33,996 bases of DNA from DASXMX01 sp036794395 (GCA_036794395.1 DAIRGS010000045.1:1-33996); one strand, 5' to 3'. Numbered from the stretch's first letter, positions 1-8,294 are shown. The notes: generated by a model from the sequence alone, not told the origin. Made by a program: numbers and translations.

Positions 1-28
1 GCAGGACACGCAGCCTTGTGGGCTGCAA

Positions 29-240
29 CACAGATTTCGCAGATGCTCGCAGATAGCAAAGGACCTGAGCTCATGGATGACGTTATCCTGGAGCGAAGCG
101 AAGGATCTGTTCTTCGAGGTTCACCCAAACCAGATCCTTCGCTTCGCACAAGGATGACATTCAGTGGATTATCCGATGGAGGATTACGCCGCGGATGAAT
201 TCAGGTCTTGTCTTATCTGCGAGCATCTGCGCAATCTGTG
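29..240. repeat. Nested composite inverted repeat (long imperfect palindrome)
   Basis: The outer arms at 29-55 and 214-240 are reverse complements over 27 bases with one mismatch. Middle arms at about 60-74 and 196-210 match at 12 of 15. The inner arms at 93-109 and 131-147 are a perfect 17-bp inverted pair (GCGAAGCGAAGGATCTG and its complement), and pairing continues outward to about 82 and 158. The whole stretch can fold into one long interrupted cruciform. No believable coding frame lies inside. It resembles the palindromic intergenic repeats scattered through many GC-rich bacterial genomes; copy number cannot be judged here. It fills most of the gene-free 1-308 region, and the rest (241-300) is a CTTCGTGTCTTCGTGCC-type low-complexity run. 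Confidence 0.8.
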
Positions 241-308
241 GTTAAATCTGTCTTATCTTCCTTCGTGTCTTCGTGCCTTCGTGTTGAAGAATTTTCCGGG
301 AAACACTC

Positions 309-1469
309 ATGAACTCAGCATCGTTCACCCGTCGACAGGTTGTTCGATCCGGATTTGTTGGTCTGGGCGCGGTTGCGTTGGGGAGAATCTCGCCTTCGGC
401 GTTTGGTGCTGATGCGGTTGAGGAGGGGCAGCTTGTCCCATTCATCGATCCGCAGCCGATCGATGCCAAGCGGCCGATGGTTAAGTGGGAGGACCTGCGC
501 GAGTGGATCACGCCCGACAATCAGATCTTTGCCGTGAGCCATTACGGGACGGGCAAGGTGAACCTTTCTGATTGGAAGCTAAAGATTGAGGGCCGTGTCG
601 AAAAGCCTGTCGAGCTTTCGCTTGATCAGATCAAGGCTCGACCTGCGACTACGCTTGCGGCGACGCTGGAATGCTCTGGCAATGGATCGACGGCCGGGTT
701 TATGGGCGCTGTGGGCAACGCCAACTGGACGGGCACTTCGCTGGCGAGCCTGCTGGCGGAATGCGGGATCAAGCCCGAAGCGATCGAAGTGGCGTTCTGG
801 GGCGCCGATGTCGGCAAGGAAACGATTCGCAACAAACCCTATCAGCAGAATTTCGCTCGAACCCTGCGGCTTGACCAGATTAAGAACGCCATCCTCGCCT
901 GGGATATGAACGGCAAGCCTCTCCCGGCCGCCCACGGCGCGCCGCTTCGCCTGATTGTGCCTGGGTGGTATGGCATCGCGTGGGTGAAGTGGCTTACGGG
1001 CATCGAACTCCGCGACCGACCTCTTATGAACCGTTTCACCGCGCGAGATTACGTCACCCTTCGCGGACATAAAAATGGCGATTCCATCGAATACAGTGAG
1101 ACCGCCGTCGGCCCGATGCAGGTCAAGTCGCTGGTTGGCCGGGTGACTAAGCAATCTGATGGGTCTCTGCATCTCACGGGAGCCGCGTGGTCGCGCGAGC
1201 CCATTGGCAAGGTCGAGCTGCGCGTGGACAACAGTCCGTGGTTTGAAGCCGACCTGCTACCCCGCCCCGCCGGAACGCCCGCCGGCTCTCCCGCGTGGAC
1301 TTTCTGGTCGTATGACTGGAAAACGCCAACGCCGGGCGAGCATACGATCGTCTCCCGGGCGACTGATGCCGGTGGGCGGGTGCAGCCGGAAGCGGATGAT
1401 GATTTCATCAAGTTGAAACAGACGTACTGGGAGGCGAATCAGCAGTATCCGCGGAAGATCAAGATTTGA
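309..1469 (+). CDS. Tat-exported sulfite-oxidase-like molybdopterin oxidoreductase
   Basis: 386 residues. The N-terminus carries a twin-arginine signal (TRRQVVRSGFVGLGAVALG, residues 7-25) and a likely cleavage site after SAFGADA, so the cofactor-loaded enzyme should be exported folded to the periplasm. Residues about 70-240 match the oxidoreductase molybdopterin-binding domain. TLECSGNG places Cys122 at the position that ligates molybdenum in sulfite oxidases. Residues about 265-375 match the Mo-cofactor dimerisation domain (VKSLVGRVT, then WSREPIGKVELRVD). No heme domain is present, so an external cytochrome would take the electrons. Sulfite is the family's usual substrate, but related enzymes act on other substrates, so specificity is open. 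The gene is single and converges on the FG-GAP gene 31 bp away. The ATG follows a weak GGAAA. Confidence 0.9.
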   Translation: MNSASFTRRQVVRSGFVGLGAVALGRISPSAFGADAVEEGQLVPFIDPQPIDAKRPMVKWEDLREWITPDNQIFAVSHYGTGKVNLSDWKLKIEGRVEKPVELSLDQIKARPATTLAATLECSGNGSTAGFMGAVGNANWTGTSLASLLAECGIKPEAIEVAFWGADVGKETIRNKPYQQNFARTLRLDQIKNAILAWDMNGKPLPAAHGAPLRLIVPGWYGIAWVKWLTGIELRDRPLMNRFTARDYVTLRGHKNGDSIEYSETAVGPMQVKSLVGRVTKQSDGSLHLTGAAWSREPIGKVELRVDNSPWFEADLLPRPAGTPAGSPAWTFWSYDWKTPTPGEHTIVSRATDAGGRVQPEADDDFIKLKQTYWEANQQYPRKIKI

Positions 1470-1500
1470 ATATGTGATCGAGCGTGGTGAAGTCCAGTCG

Positions 1501-2751
1501 CTACTTCTTATCCTGAAGCAGCACAAACGCGCCCTTCTTGTTGCCCACAACGACGTCCGGCAGGCCGTCGCCATTGACGTCGCCTACGACGACCTGCGTG
1601 CCGACGCCGGAATCGTTATCGATCAGGTGAGGGACCCAGTCGACGGCACCATCCTTTCCCCGAACGAGTTTGAACCAGTAGGTGACGGCGGCGCTGTTGC
1701 GTTCGGGGTCGGCGGTTCGACCGTGCGACCAGAAGCGTTTGCCGACGACGATATCCAGCAGTCCGTCGCCATCCATGTCTGCCAGCGCCAGTGCGTGCGG
1801 CTCGGCGAAGACCACGCCATACTTATTGTCGCTCGGCTTTTTGCCCATGATCAGGTGCTGCTTGAATTTAGTTTCGTTGCCTTCGCGATACTGCTCGTAC
1901 CACGCGAGGCCGAAGCCGTGCGCCTGGAGGCTGGTTATCACATCGGGGAGGCCATCGCCATTGACGTCGTAGGCGAACATTTGCGCACCGCCATCGCCGA
2001 ATGAAGTCTTGTGGAATTTCCAGAGTGGATCCCCGGCTAAAGAGGCCGGCTGCTCCCACCAGCCGTCTTTTTCGATCAGGTCCATTCGACCATCTGCGTT
2101 TACATCGCCGACACCCATGCCGTGAGTGAAGTTGCCATATTTGTTGTTGGGCGAGATTGCGTGGAATTTCCACGGCTTGGAAGGGGCGGACCAATCGGGC
2201 TCGGCGTAGCCGTAGTGGCCTTTGGTGATACAGACCAGTTCGGGCTTGCCGTCGCCGGTGATGTCGGTGAAGAGGGGTGATTCGTTGTCGGTCTCATCGA
2301 GAATAATGTGCCGCTTCCAAGGTCCCGAGCCTTTGGGATTTTCGAACCACGAAGTGTCTTTTCCAGGGAATCCAACCACCAGGATGTCATTCCATCCATC
2401 GTGGTTGAAGTCGTAGACCCAGACGAAGAAGTTATCCGAATAGGTGTTTTTCGATCCCAGCGTCCCTTCGTAGCCCGGCACCTTCAGGGTCGTCATCGGG
2501 CCAAGCTTGAGATCGAACGACGCCGTGGCGGGATAGATTTCATGGCGCGTCTTGAAGTCCGGGCCCTCCCACCACCAGGGGCCGGCGATGATGTCCATTT
2601 TGCCGTCGTTGTTCAAGTCGCCGAAGCTCGCCCCCTCGCTCCAGAACTGGTCATGCAGCTGAATGCGTTTGAAAGTGATCGGCTCTGCTCCGATCGCATA
2701 ACCCGGCACGATCAGCAGCGCGAGCAGGAGAACCAGATGGGCGATGCGCAT
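1501..2751 (-). CDS. Secreted FG-GAP/VCBS repeat beta-propeller protein
   Basis: 416 residues from the ATG at 2751, chosen because GAGGA sits 5 bases upstream and the product then opens with a clean signal peptide (MRIAHLVLLLALLIVPGYA, then IGAEP). A start at 2790 is also open but would bury the signal. Seven calcium-loop motifs of the D-x-(N/D)-x-D-G type occur near residues 45, 114, 163, 216, 262, 325 and 391 (for example DVNGDGLPDVVVG), as expected for a seven-bladed FG-GAP propeller. WWE/WFE segments lie between blades. Such proteins are exported, bind calcium and often mediate surface or polysaccharide contacts, and some relatives are enzymes. No catalytic domain is visible. The neighbours do not define its role. 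Confidence 0.85.
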   Translation of the reverse strand: MRIAHLVLLLALLIVPGYAIGAEPITFKRIQLHDQFWSEGASFGDLNNDGKMDIIAGPWWWEGPDFKTRHEIYPATASFDLKLGPMTTLKVPGYEGTLGSKNTYSDNFFVWVYDFNHDGWNDILVVGFPGKDTSWFENPKGSGPWKRHIILDETDNESPLFTDITGDGKPELVCITKGHYGYAEPDWSAPSKPWKFHAISPNNKYGNFTHGMGVGDVNADGRMDLIEKDGWWEQPASLAGDPLWKFHKTSFGDGGAQMFAYDVNGDGLPDVITSLQAHGFGLAWYEQYREGNETKFKQHLIMGKKPSDNKYGVVFAEPHALALADMDGDGLLDIVVGKRFWSHGRTADPERNSAAVTYWFKLVRGKDGAVDWVPHLIDNDSGVGTQVVVGDVNGDGLPDVVVGNKKGAFVLLQDKK

Positions 2752-2844
2752 GGTGTCCTCAATGGCGGAAGGGAATGAGGCGGCGGTCAAAGGTTTGTAC
2801 TGGAACGCAATCCGCCTGTTGACACTTTCGGCGGGTAAACGGTG

Positions 2845-3294
2845 CTACGAACGCGAGTCTCGTGTCCAAGGAATAATCAGTCCCGCAATCAGCAAGGCCA
2901 CCACTTCGCCGCAGTAGACAATCATCGAGTGCCCATGCAGTTGCCTGAATTGATCCGAATTGGCAAGACCCTGGTGCTGAAGCATTTCAATCCGGGGCGT
3001 GAAATACATCGTCACCAGGCACGCGCCGATTGTCGCAACCGCAAAGAACGCGAACATTGCGGTGGTGCGCTTGGGCGGGCCGACGAGTCGCCAGACGAAA
3101 GTTGCGATTAGCGCGAGTGCGGCCAAGGCGAGCTGATAGGCATTAAACGCGTGGAAAATCTTAGCGGCACCCTGACCGGCTGTTTCTCGCGGGAAGGTAC
3201 TGAACAGCGACAGCACGGCAATGAACAGCGTGATCAGGCCGCCAAACCAGAGGCCCCAGACGAGTGTTACCAGCGTGGAAATGAATCGTCGCAT
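2845..3294 (-). CDS. DUF4149-like four-TM membrane protein
   Basis: 149 residues, nearly all membrane. Hydrophobic segments lie at about 8-30, 52-70, 80-98 and 123-142. The third and fourth are separated by a loop containing TPRIEMLQHQG and FRQLHGHSMIVY; an F-x-x-LH-x-x-S loop is the typical signature of DUF4149/TMEM205-like proteins. No biochemical function is established for this family. Its start lies 9 bp downstream of the stop of the exported unknown gene, so the two are probably cotranscribed. No SD sequence is visible before the ATG. Confidence 0.7.
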   Translation of the reverse strand: MRRFISTLVTLVWGLWFGGLITLFIAVLSLFSTFPRETAGQGAAKIFHAFNAYQLALAALALIATFVWRLVGPPKRTTAMFAFFAVATIGACLVTMYFTPRIEMLQHQGLANSDQFRQLHGHSMIVYCGEVVALLIAGLIIPWTRDSRS

Positions 3295-3303
3295 GGGTAT
3301 GAA

Positions 3304-3933
3304 CTATAAGCCCTGTCCATTACCGGTGCCCTGGGACGGTCGTTTGAAAAGCCGATCGTGAAGATCCTTCACTCGATCGCGAACGCCCTGGCCGCTGCGG
3401 AATTTGTGTTTCTCCACTAGATCCGTCAGCTTGCGGACCTCGCCGGTAAACTCATTTAGCTTCGCGGCCATTGCATCCACCTGCATCACTGTCGCCTCGC
3501 CCAGCATATCCGTTAAAGACACCTTCCACGCGCCATCCACGCGCAGCATGTGAACTGCCAGCGGATCGCCCTTGAAATCGATGGTTGCTCGATCGGCATC
3601 CACGCGTTCGGTCGCGGCCTTGATGTCGGCGGCAACGACGGTACCGGCGGCATGAACGACGGCTGTGCCGAGTTCTTCGCCAAACTCCCGCCCCACCGCC
3701 GCCTGAAGCCTGGCCAGGGCGACATCGCCCTCGGCGATCACCTGCACCAGTTTCTTCTGGTGTTCATCCTTGAAGAGATAAAAAGTTGAATCGGTCGCGA
3801 CATCACCCGATTGCGCCGCCGCATCCTGGGCAAGCAGCGCCTCCTTTGGAGACTTGCCTGCATCAGATGATTGTCCTAGCGCGAACGCTGCGATCCACAA
3901 AGTCAGAAACGGTGCAAGCAATTTAATTCGCAT
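3304..3933 (-). CDS. Exported protein of unknown function
   Basis: 209 residues from the ATG at 3933, which has AGGGA six bases upstream and gives a signal peptide (MRIKLLAPFLTLWIAAFALG, then QSSDAGKS). ATGs at 3939 and 3996 are also open. The mature part begins SPKEALLAQDAAAQSGD and continues as alternating helices and strands ending in a basic tail (RDRVKDLHDRLFKRPSQG). The segment DPLAVHMLRVDGAWKVSLTDML resembles the last strands of NTF2-like folds, where a W-K-V strand is common, but this is weak. I do not recognise the family. It is the first gene of a probable pair with the DUF4149-like gene. Confidence 0.6.
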   Translation of the reverse strand: MRIKLLAPFLTLWIAAFALGQSSDAGKSPKEALLAQDAAAQSGDVATDSTFYLFKDEHQKKLVQVIAEGDVALARLQAAVGREFGEELGTAVVHAAGTVVAADIKAATERVDADRATIDFKGDPLAVHMLRVDGAWKVSLTDMLGEATVMQVDAMAAKLNEFTGEVRKLTDLVEKHKFRSGQGVRDRVKDLHDRLFKRPSQGTGNGQGL

Positions 3934-4057
3934 ATTCATTCCCTGATTGTCGCGGCTGGGCCGATGAAATTGGCGCGTTCGGAAGGTTTTTCGCATACTT
4001 AAATTGCGCGCCGTTCAGCGTATGAGGAACGGCGCTTGTCACTCGCCCTCACCCCAG

Positions 4058-4078
4058 CCCTCTCCCGGCGGGAGAGGG
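4058..4078. repeat. Short palindromic repeat, possible terminator of glutamate dehydrogenase gene
   Basis: CCCTCTCCC, three-base loop GGC, then GGGAGAGGG: a perfect 9-bp stem. It lies about 33 bases past the glutamate dehydrogenase stop, on the strand of transcription. There is no U-run, so termination would be non-canonical. The surrounding phrase (CTCACCCCAGCCCTCTCCC) is a widespread bacterial intergenic repeat type. Confidence 0.6.
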
Positions 4079-4110
4079 GGCCAGAGTGCTTATATGATGG
4101 AACCGATTCG

Positions 4111-5391
4111 TCATGGGAACAACCCCTTCAACTTGCTGGCCTCGGCGACCCGCCCGATGGCGATCGCGTAGGCTGCGGTGCGGTAATCGCAATCGGAAGA
4201 ATCCGCCCTGGCATTCACTTCGTCAAAGGCTTTTTCCATTACGCGTTGCAATTCATCCTGCACGCGTTTCATGTCCCAGAAGTAATTTTCCAAGCCCTGA
4301 ACCCATTCGAAATAGCTGACGGTGACGCCGCCGGCGTTGGCAAGGATATCGGGAAGAACGGTGACGCCATTGTCACGAAGAATTTCATCGGCTTCGGGCG
4401 TGGTTGGGCCGTTGGCGCCTTCGCAGACGACCCGGGCCTTGACGTGGGGCGCTACCGCTTCGGTTACGGTATTTTCCATGGCCGCGGGGACCAATACGTC
4501 GCATTCGCAGGTGAGGACATCTTCATTGGTCATTGCATCGGCACCGGGGAAATCGGTAAGCACGCCATTGTCGCGGTAGTAGACACCGGCTGCTTCGATA
4601 TCGATTCCCGATTCGTCGTACAAGCCGCCTTCTTTGGCGCTGATCGATACAATCGTCGCGCCGCGCTCCGCCAGCAGCCGGGCGGCGTGATAGCCGACGT
4701 TGCCAAAGCCTTGCACGGCGATGCGCACCTCATTCAAATTCTTATTCTGTGTCGCCAGAAATTTTCGAAGAATGTTCATGATCCCCCGGCCGGTTGCCTC
4801 CTCACGACCCACCGACCCGCCCAGCGTCACCGGCTTACCCGTCACCACGCCCAAAGCCTGATAGCCCACCATCATTGAATAAGTATCGAGCATCCACGCC
4901 ATCACCTGTGCATCGGTACCGGCATCGGGTGCGGGGATGTCGTGTTGCGGGCCGATGACGGGCAGTATTTCGCTGGTGAACCTTCGGGTCAGACGCTCTT
5001 TTTCGCCCATCGACAGCTTGCGCGGATCGCAAACGATGCCGCCTTTGGCTCCGCCATATGGGAGATCGACCAACGCGTTTTTCCAGGTCTGGAGCATGGC
5101 CAGGGCCATGACTTCATCTCCACTTACAGCGGAATCAAATCGAATCCCGCCTTTGAATGGCCCGCGCGCGTTGTTGTGCTGAGCGCGATACCCGGTAAAG
5201 ACCTGGATTTTTCCATTGTCCATTTTGATCGGGCAGGAAACGGTGAGCACGCGCTTGGGCGAGGACAGAACCGCCCGCCAATCTGGATCGAGGTTCATGC
5301 TCTGGTACACCCGATCGAAATACAGATGGGCGTTTTGCCAGAATTTGGAATGCTTTTCGGCGGTTGGTGAGAGGCGGTCGGTGAGGGTCAT
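4111..5391 (-). CDS. gdhA: Glutamate dehydrogenase (Glu/Leu/Phe/Val family)
   Basis: 426 residues, full length for the hexameric bacterial enzyme. It interconverts glutamate and 2-oxoglutarate plus ammonium in the cytoplasm. The N-terminal dimerisation domain (residues 1-185) has GPFKGGIRF (Lys80), QTWKNALVDLPYGGAKGGI (Lys104 and catalytic Lys116) and PAPDAGTD with the active-site Asp156. The Rossmann domain starts at about 190 with VQGFGNVGYHAA (228-233 dinucleotide loop), followed by ECDVLVPAAMENTVT and the C-terminal helices. The overall form is like NAD-preferring catabolic enzymes (RocG/GudB type), but cofactor cannot be settled by eye. It is divergent from the membrane protein gene at 5492. 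No SD is seen before the ATG. Confidence 0.95.
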   Translation of the reverse strand: MTLTDRLSPTAEKHSKFWQNAHLYFDRVYQSMNLDPDWRAVLSSPKRVLTVSCPIKMDNGKIQVFTGYRAQHNNARGPFKGGIRFDSAVSGDEVMALAMLQTWKNALVDLPYGGAKGGIVCDPRKLSMGEKERLTRRFTSEILPVIGPQHDIPAPDAGTDAQVMAWMLDTYSMMVGYQALGVVTGKPVTLGGSVGREEATGRGIMNILRKFLATQNKNLNEVRIAVQGFGNVGYHAARLLAERGATIVSISAKEGGLYDESGIDIEAAGVYYRDNGVLTDFPGADAMTNEDVLTCECDVLVPAAMENTVTEAVAPHVKARVVCEGANGPTTPEADEILRDNGVTVLPDILANAGGVTVSYFEWVQGLENYFWDMKRVQDELQRVMEKAFDEVNARADSSDCDYRTAAYAIAIGRVAEASKLKGLFP

Positions 5392-5491
5392 ATGAGGAAA
5401 GTCTAGTATGGGAGGCCGTCGGTCAAGACATTATCGCGGACTTGCCCACACAGCCGGTGCTGCTGCACAATATCGGCGAGGGCACTTCTGA

Positions 5492-6169
5492 ATGGATAAC
5501 CTAGAGAAGATACGCACACAACTTCAACTAAGACATTCCAACTTTTTTGCCAAGGCCTATATCCAGGTGATGATCGGCCTGGCGATCTCGATGGCGGCGC
5601 CGGCGGCGGTGCTGATTTTTGTATATGCTCTCACTTGGTTGTGGGGAAAGGACCTGCCGCTCGGCTGGGGAACGCTTGGTGCGATCATTGTGACGCTGCC
5701 CTGGCTTTTCCGATTTGAGATCCAGGCGCAGGACGGGTTGGGAGGGCACATCATTCAGCGATTCAGGGCGGCCGAGCACGAAGAAAAGACACCGCCGAGC
5801 TTCGCACATCTCGGCGTGCTGGGCGTAGCGCTCGCCCAGCAGCGCCCGCCGATGACGGGCCTGCTCGAGTTCTTTCTGATCGGGCCACACCTTGTCGTCA
5901 GCGCCTTGCGGAAGTTGCGCCTTAGGCGGCTCTCGGAAAACGCGAGCATTGAACGAATCATTAACGTTTCGGACATTCTGTGCCGGCTCCAGGGCGGCGC
6001 GGTAACCGAGAAGATGCTTGAACCTCCGGAAACGCCGGCTCAACTTTCAGAGGTGCTGGCGTATCTGTTGTTCTTCGAATGGATCGGCGTTGCCAACGAC
6101 GGGACAAAAGTCTGGATCCTGACTGAGGGCCGTAGACTGCTGTGCATCCCGGCGCCCGCGCCCAGTTAA
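5492..6169 (+). CDS. Unknown membrane protein, two or three TM segments
   Basis: 225 residues. After a short amphipathic start come two clear membrane segments (about 25-48 and 57-74), the second ending in a basic/acidic turn (RFEIQAQDG). A third weaker hydrophobic stretch (LLEFFLIGPHLVVSAL) lies near 125-140. The cytoplasmic C-terminal part (150-225) ends in LSEVLAYLLFFEWIGVANDG and KVWILTEGRRLL, which reads like the last helix and hairpin of a winged helix; this is only a shape impression. GAGGG lies about 10 bases before the ATG. No family was recognised. It stands alone between divergent gdhA and the chrB pair. Confidence 0.6.
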   Translation: MDNLEKIRTQLQLRHSNFFAKAYIQVMIGLAISMAAPAAVLIFVYALTWLWGKDLPLGWGTLGAIIVTLPWLFRFEIQAQDGLGGHIIQRFRAAEHEEKTPPSFAHLGVLGVALAQQRPPMTGLLEFFLIGPHLVVSALRKLRLRRLSENASIERIINVSDILCRLQGGAVTEKMLEPPETPAQLSEVLAYLLFFEWIGVANDGTKVWILTEGRRLLCIPAPAPS

Positions 6170-6293
6170 CGCGGCTTCTCCTGTAAGACACGATCTCTTC
6201 GTGAAGCGCTTTGCGTATTCGTATAGATGACGACGATAGCGCGAGCGCCAGATTTGGGTTGGCAGATTGTTGAGGGGTTGCGAACCCCGGCCA

Positions 6294-6323
6294 TTGGATC
6301 GACGGTCTATCCGACACTATACA
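6294..6323 (+). promoter_or_regulatory. Putative promoter for the split chrB genes
   Basis: TTGGAT at 6294-6299 and TATACA at 6318-6323, with an 18-base spacer, lie 25 bases before the GTG start. A short palindrome, GGGGTT-GCG-AACCCC (6274-6288), sits just upstream of the -35 and could be an operator. The rest of the 6170-6347 gap shows no gene. Confidence 0.35.
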
Positions 6324-6347
6324 ATCGACCGCCAAGGAGAAAGCTCC

Positions 6348-6782
6348 GTGCGCACATGGCTTTTGCTGGCATACAAGGTGCCGCGCGATCCGACGTCTGC
6401 CCGGGTGTTCGTGTGGCGCAGGCTGAAGCGCTTCGGCGCGATCGCGCTCCAGGATGCGGTCTGGGTACTCCCGGCGACACAGCAGTCCAAAGAACAATAT
6501 CAGTGGCTTGCCGCGGAGATCATCGAATTAAAAGGCGATGCGTCGGTTTGGGAGGGACGCCTTACGTTGAGCGGGCAGGACGAGGAGATGGTTTGCCGCT
6601 TCAAAGATGAGGTTGACGACAATTACCGCCAGATTCTTACAAAACTGAAACGAAAGCGACCGGACCTTGCAGCTTTGTCGCGCGAATACCAGCAGGTTCA
6701 GGCGCGGGATTACTTCCGGTCGGCCCTGGGTCGTAAAACTCGAGAGGCGTTGATCGCGGCGCGAGGAGACGTGCAGCCATGA
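6348..6782 (+). CDS. chrB: ChrB N-terminal-domain protein (chromate resistance/sensing)
   Basis: 144 residues from a GTG preceded by AAGGAGA at a good distance; an upstream ATG at 6267 adds 27 residues with no family match. The product starts VRTWLLLAYKVPRDPTSARV, then WRRLKRFGAIALQDAVWVLPAT, the hallmark opening of the ChrB N-terminal domain. It continues with E-rich helices to a basic C-terminus. In characterised chr operons, full-length ChrB is a chromate-responsive regulator upstream of the ChrA exporter. Here the protein stops where the C-terminal domain would begin, and the next gene, overlapping by ATGA, supplies that domain. The two products probably act together. No ChrA is present in the window. 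Confidence 0.85.
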   Translation: MRTWLLLAYKVPRDPTSARVFVWRRLKRFGAIALQDAVWVLPATQQSKEQYQWLAAEIIELKGDASVWEGRLTLSGQDEEMVCRFKDEVDDNYRQILTKLKRKRPDLAALSREYQQVQARDYFRSALGRKTREALIAARGDVQP

Positions 6783-7213
6783 AATGGGTGACGTGGAAAA
6801 ATGTGGGGGTGGATCGGATGGCCTGCGCGTGGGTGATCAGAAAGCGAATCGATCCGAATGCAGAGTTTCTGTTCATTGACGAAGGGGAAACGGCGCCGCC
6901 GAAAGGCGCTGAGCCGTTCGACATTCCGGGCGTCCGGCTTTCACACCACCAGGGACACTGCTCGTTCTACGCGATCCTTCACGAGTACAAATTGAAGGAC
7001 CCTGTGCTCGATCGGATCGCGCGGATCGTCGACGAAGCGGATACGGTTCAGGAGGTGTCGGTAGAGCCGGCCGCCGCGGGATTGGACCTGATTTGCCGGG
7101 GTGTGCGATTGACCAGCCGTGACGATCATGAGGCGATCGAGCGGGGGGCGATGCTTTACGAGGGAGTATACGCGGTCCTCGCCGCTGACGAAGTCGAGTC
7201 CCAGCGATCGTGA
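6779..7213 (+). CDS. ChrB C-terminal-domain protein
   Basis: 144 residues, matching the ChrB C-terminal domain. It opens MKWVTWKNVGVDRMACAWVI, then RKRIDPNAEFLFID, then FDIPGVRLSHHQGHCSF and ILHEYKLKDPVLDRIARIVDEADT. The conserved Cys16, His56/His57, His60, Cys61 and acidic residues look like a metal or oxyanion site, although the chemistry is not established. The start overlaps the previous stop by four bases (ATGA), and GAGGAG lies about 9-10 bases upstream, so translation is probably coupled. In many genomes both domains form one ChrB polypeptide; here they are separate. The tail DEVESQRS is short and unremarkable. Confidence 0.85.
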   Translation: MKWVTWKNVGVDRMACAWVIRKRIDPNAEFLFIDEGETAPPKGAEPFDIPGVRLSHHQGHCSFYAILHEYKLKDPVLDRIARIVDEADTVQEVSVEPAAAGLDLICRGVRLTSRDDHEAIERGAMLYEGVYAVLAADEVESQRS

Positions 7214-7311
7214 CCGTGCAAAGGAGTAGAGAGGCCGCCGGCCTTTGGACGAAGCCGCCGCGACGAACGTCCAAATCTTCCCATTGGCGTAAAGAGTGCG
7301 TGACGGTATCC

Positions 7312-7327
7312 TGTAACCACGGTTACA
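7312..7327. promoter_or_regulatory. Palindromic operator-like site upstream of the DUF1259 gene
   Basis: TGTAACC-AC-GGTTACA is a perfect 7-bp inverted repeat with a two-base centre, 55 bases before the ATG at 7383. Its size and symmetry suit a dimeric winged-helix repressor or activator. The ChrB-like proteins encoded just upstream are candidate binders, which is inference only. It lies in the 7214-7382 gap, which holds no gene. Confidence 0.5.
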
Positions 7328-7382
7328 CCGCCCGCTGTCCGCCGGTGACCGACCTGGTTGTTTCATTGAAAGGAGCCACGCC

Positions 7383-8294
7383 ATGCGTCCACTCTTCCAT
7401 GCGATCGTCGTCGGGGTTGCATGCCTCGTTCCAGCGAGCGGCGTACTTGCTCAAGGCGCCAAGCTCGATGGCGCAAAGATCGATGGCGCAAAGATCGAGC
7501 AATTGACGGGATTGAAAGGCGCGATGAACGAAAAGGAAGGGGTGTTCAAGGTTTCCTACCCCCGGAGCGACCTGAATGTGGTAAGTGACGGCGTGAAGAT
7601 CACTCCGCCGATGGGGCTGACCTGCTGGGTGGCGTTCAAGGCGACGGGCGATCATGCGGTATGCATGGGCGATACGGTTTTAACCGAAGACCAGGTGAAC
7701 CCCGTTCTCTCCGCGGCGCTGGACAACGGGTTACAAGTCACCGCGCTGCACAACCACTTCTTCTGGGATAAACCGAAGGTGTTTTTCATGCACATCGGCG
7801 GAATGGGTGATGTTGAAAAACTGGCGGCAAGCGTTGGCAAAGTCTACGCGACCGTGAAAGCCACTACCGGGCAACACACCGAACATTCGGCGCAGGCGAC
7901 GATCGATCCGGAAAAAACGACGCTGGATGCGTCCAAGCTCGACGCGATCTTTCAGGCCAAGGGGGAATTCGCCAAAGGAGTGTACAAAGTCACCTTCGGG
8001 CGAGTGACGCAGATGGACGGGCATGAAATGGGGAACGCGATGGGCGTCAACACGTGGGCGGCGTTCGCCGGCGCGGACGACAAGGCGGCGGTGATGGGGG
8101 ATTTCGCGATGACCGAGGCGGAGTTGCAGCCCGTGCTCAAGGCGCTGCGCGCGGCGAAGTTAAACATTGTCGCCATCCACAACCACATGACCGGCGAATC
8201 ACCGCGAATCATGTTCCTGCACTTTTGGGGGATCGGCCCAACAGCCGAACTCGCGGCGGGATTGAACGCGGCGCGAAGCACCCAGTCGAAATGA
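7383..8294 (+). CDS. Exported tandem DUF1259 (LppY/LpqO family) protein
   Basis: 303 residues. The signal peptide MRPLFHAIVVGVACLVPAS ends at about VLAQ (residue 24). Two copies of a DUF1259 domain follow, at about 37-160 and 183-297. Each carries a matched set of motifs: a GVNTW/GLTCW segment, a VMGD/CMGD segment, then ALHNHFFWDKPKVFFMHIGG in copy 1 (His123, His125, His137) and AIHNHMTGESPRIMFLHFWG in copy 2 (His266, His268, His280). The repeated H-N-H plus distal His suggests paired metal sites. A 15-bp direct repeat at about 7467-7498 encodes DGAKIDGAKI just after the signal. GGAG lies before the ATG. The family has no settled function; its place between chrB and an RND pump suggests periplasmic handling of a toxic metal or oxyanion. 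Confidence 0.85.
   Translation: MRPLFHAIVVGVACLVPASGVLAQGAKLDGAKIDGAKIEQLTGLKGAMNEKEGVFKVSYPRSDLNVVSDGVKITPPMGLTCWVAFKATGDHAVCMGDTVLTEDQVNPVLSAALDNGLQVTALHNHFFWDKPKVFFMHIGGMGDVEKLAASVGKVYATVKATTGQHTEHSAQATIDPEKTTLDASKLDAIFQAKGEFAKGVYKVTFGRVTQMDGHEMGNAMGVNTWAAFAGADDKAAVMGDFAMTEAELQPVLKALRAAKLNIVAIHNHMTGESPRIMFLHFWGIGPTAELAAGLNAARSTQSK

Noticed and set aside
4036..4878. Plus-strand frame over glutamate dehydrogenase
   Set aside because: Antisense to a strongly conserved enzyme, no SD, no recognisable domain.
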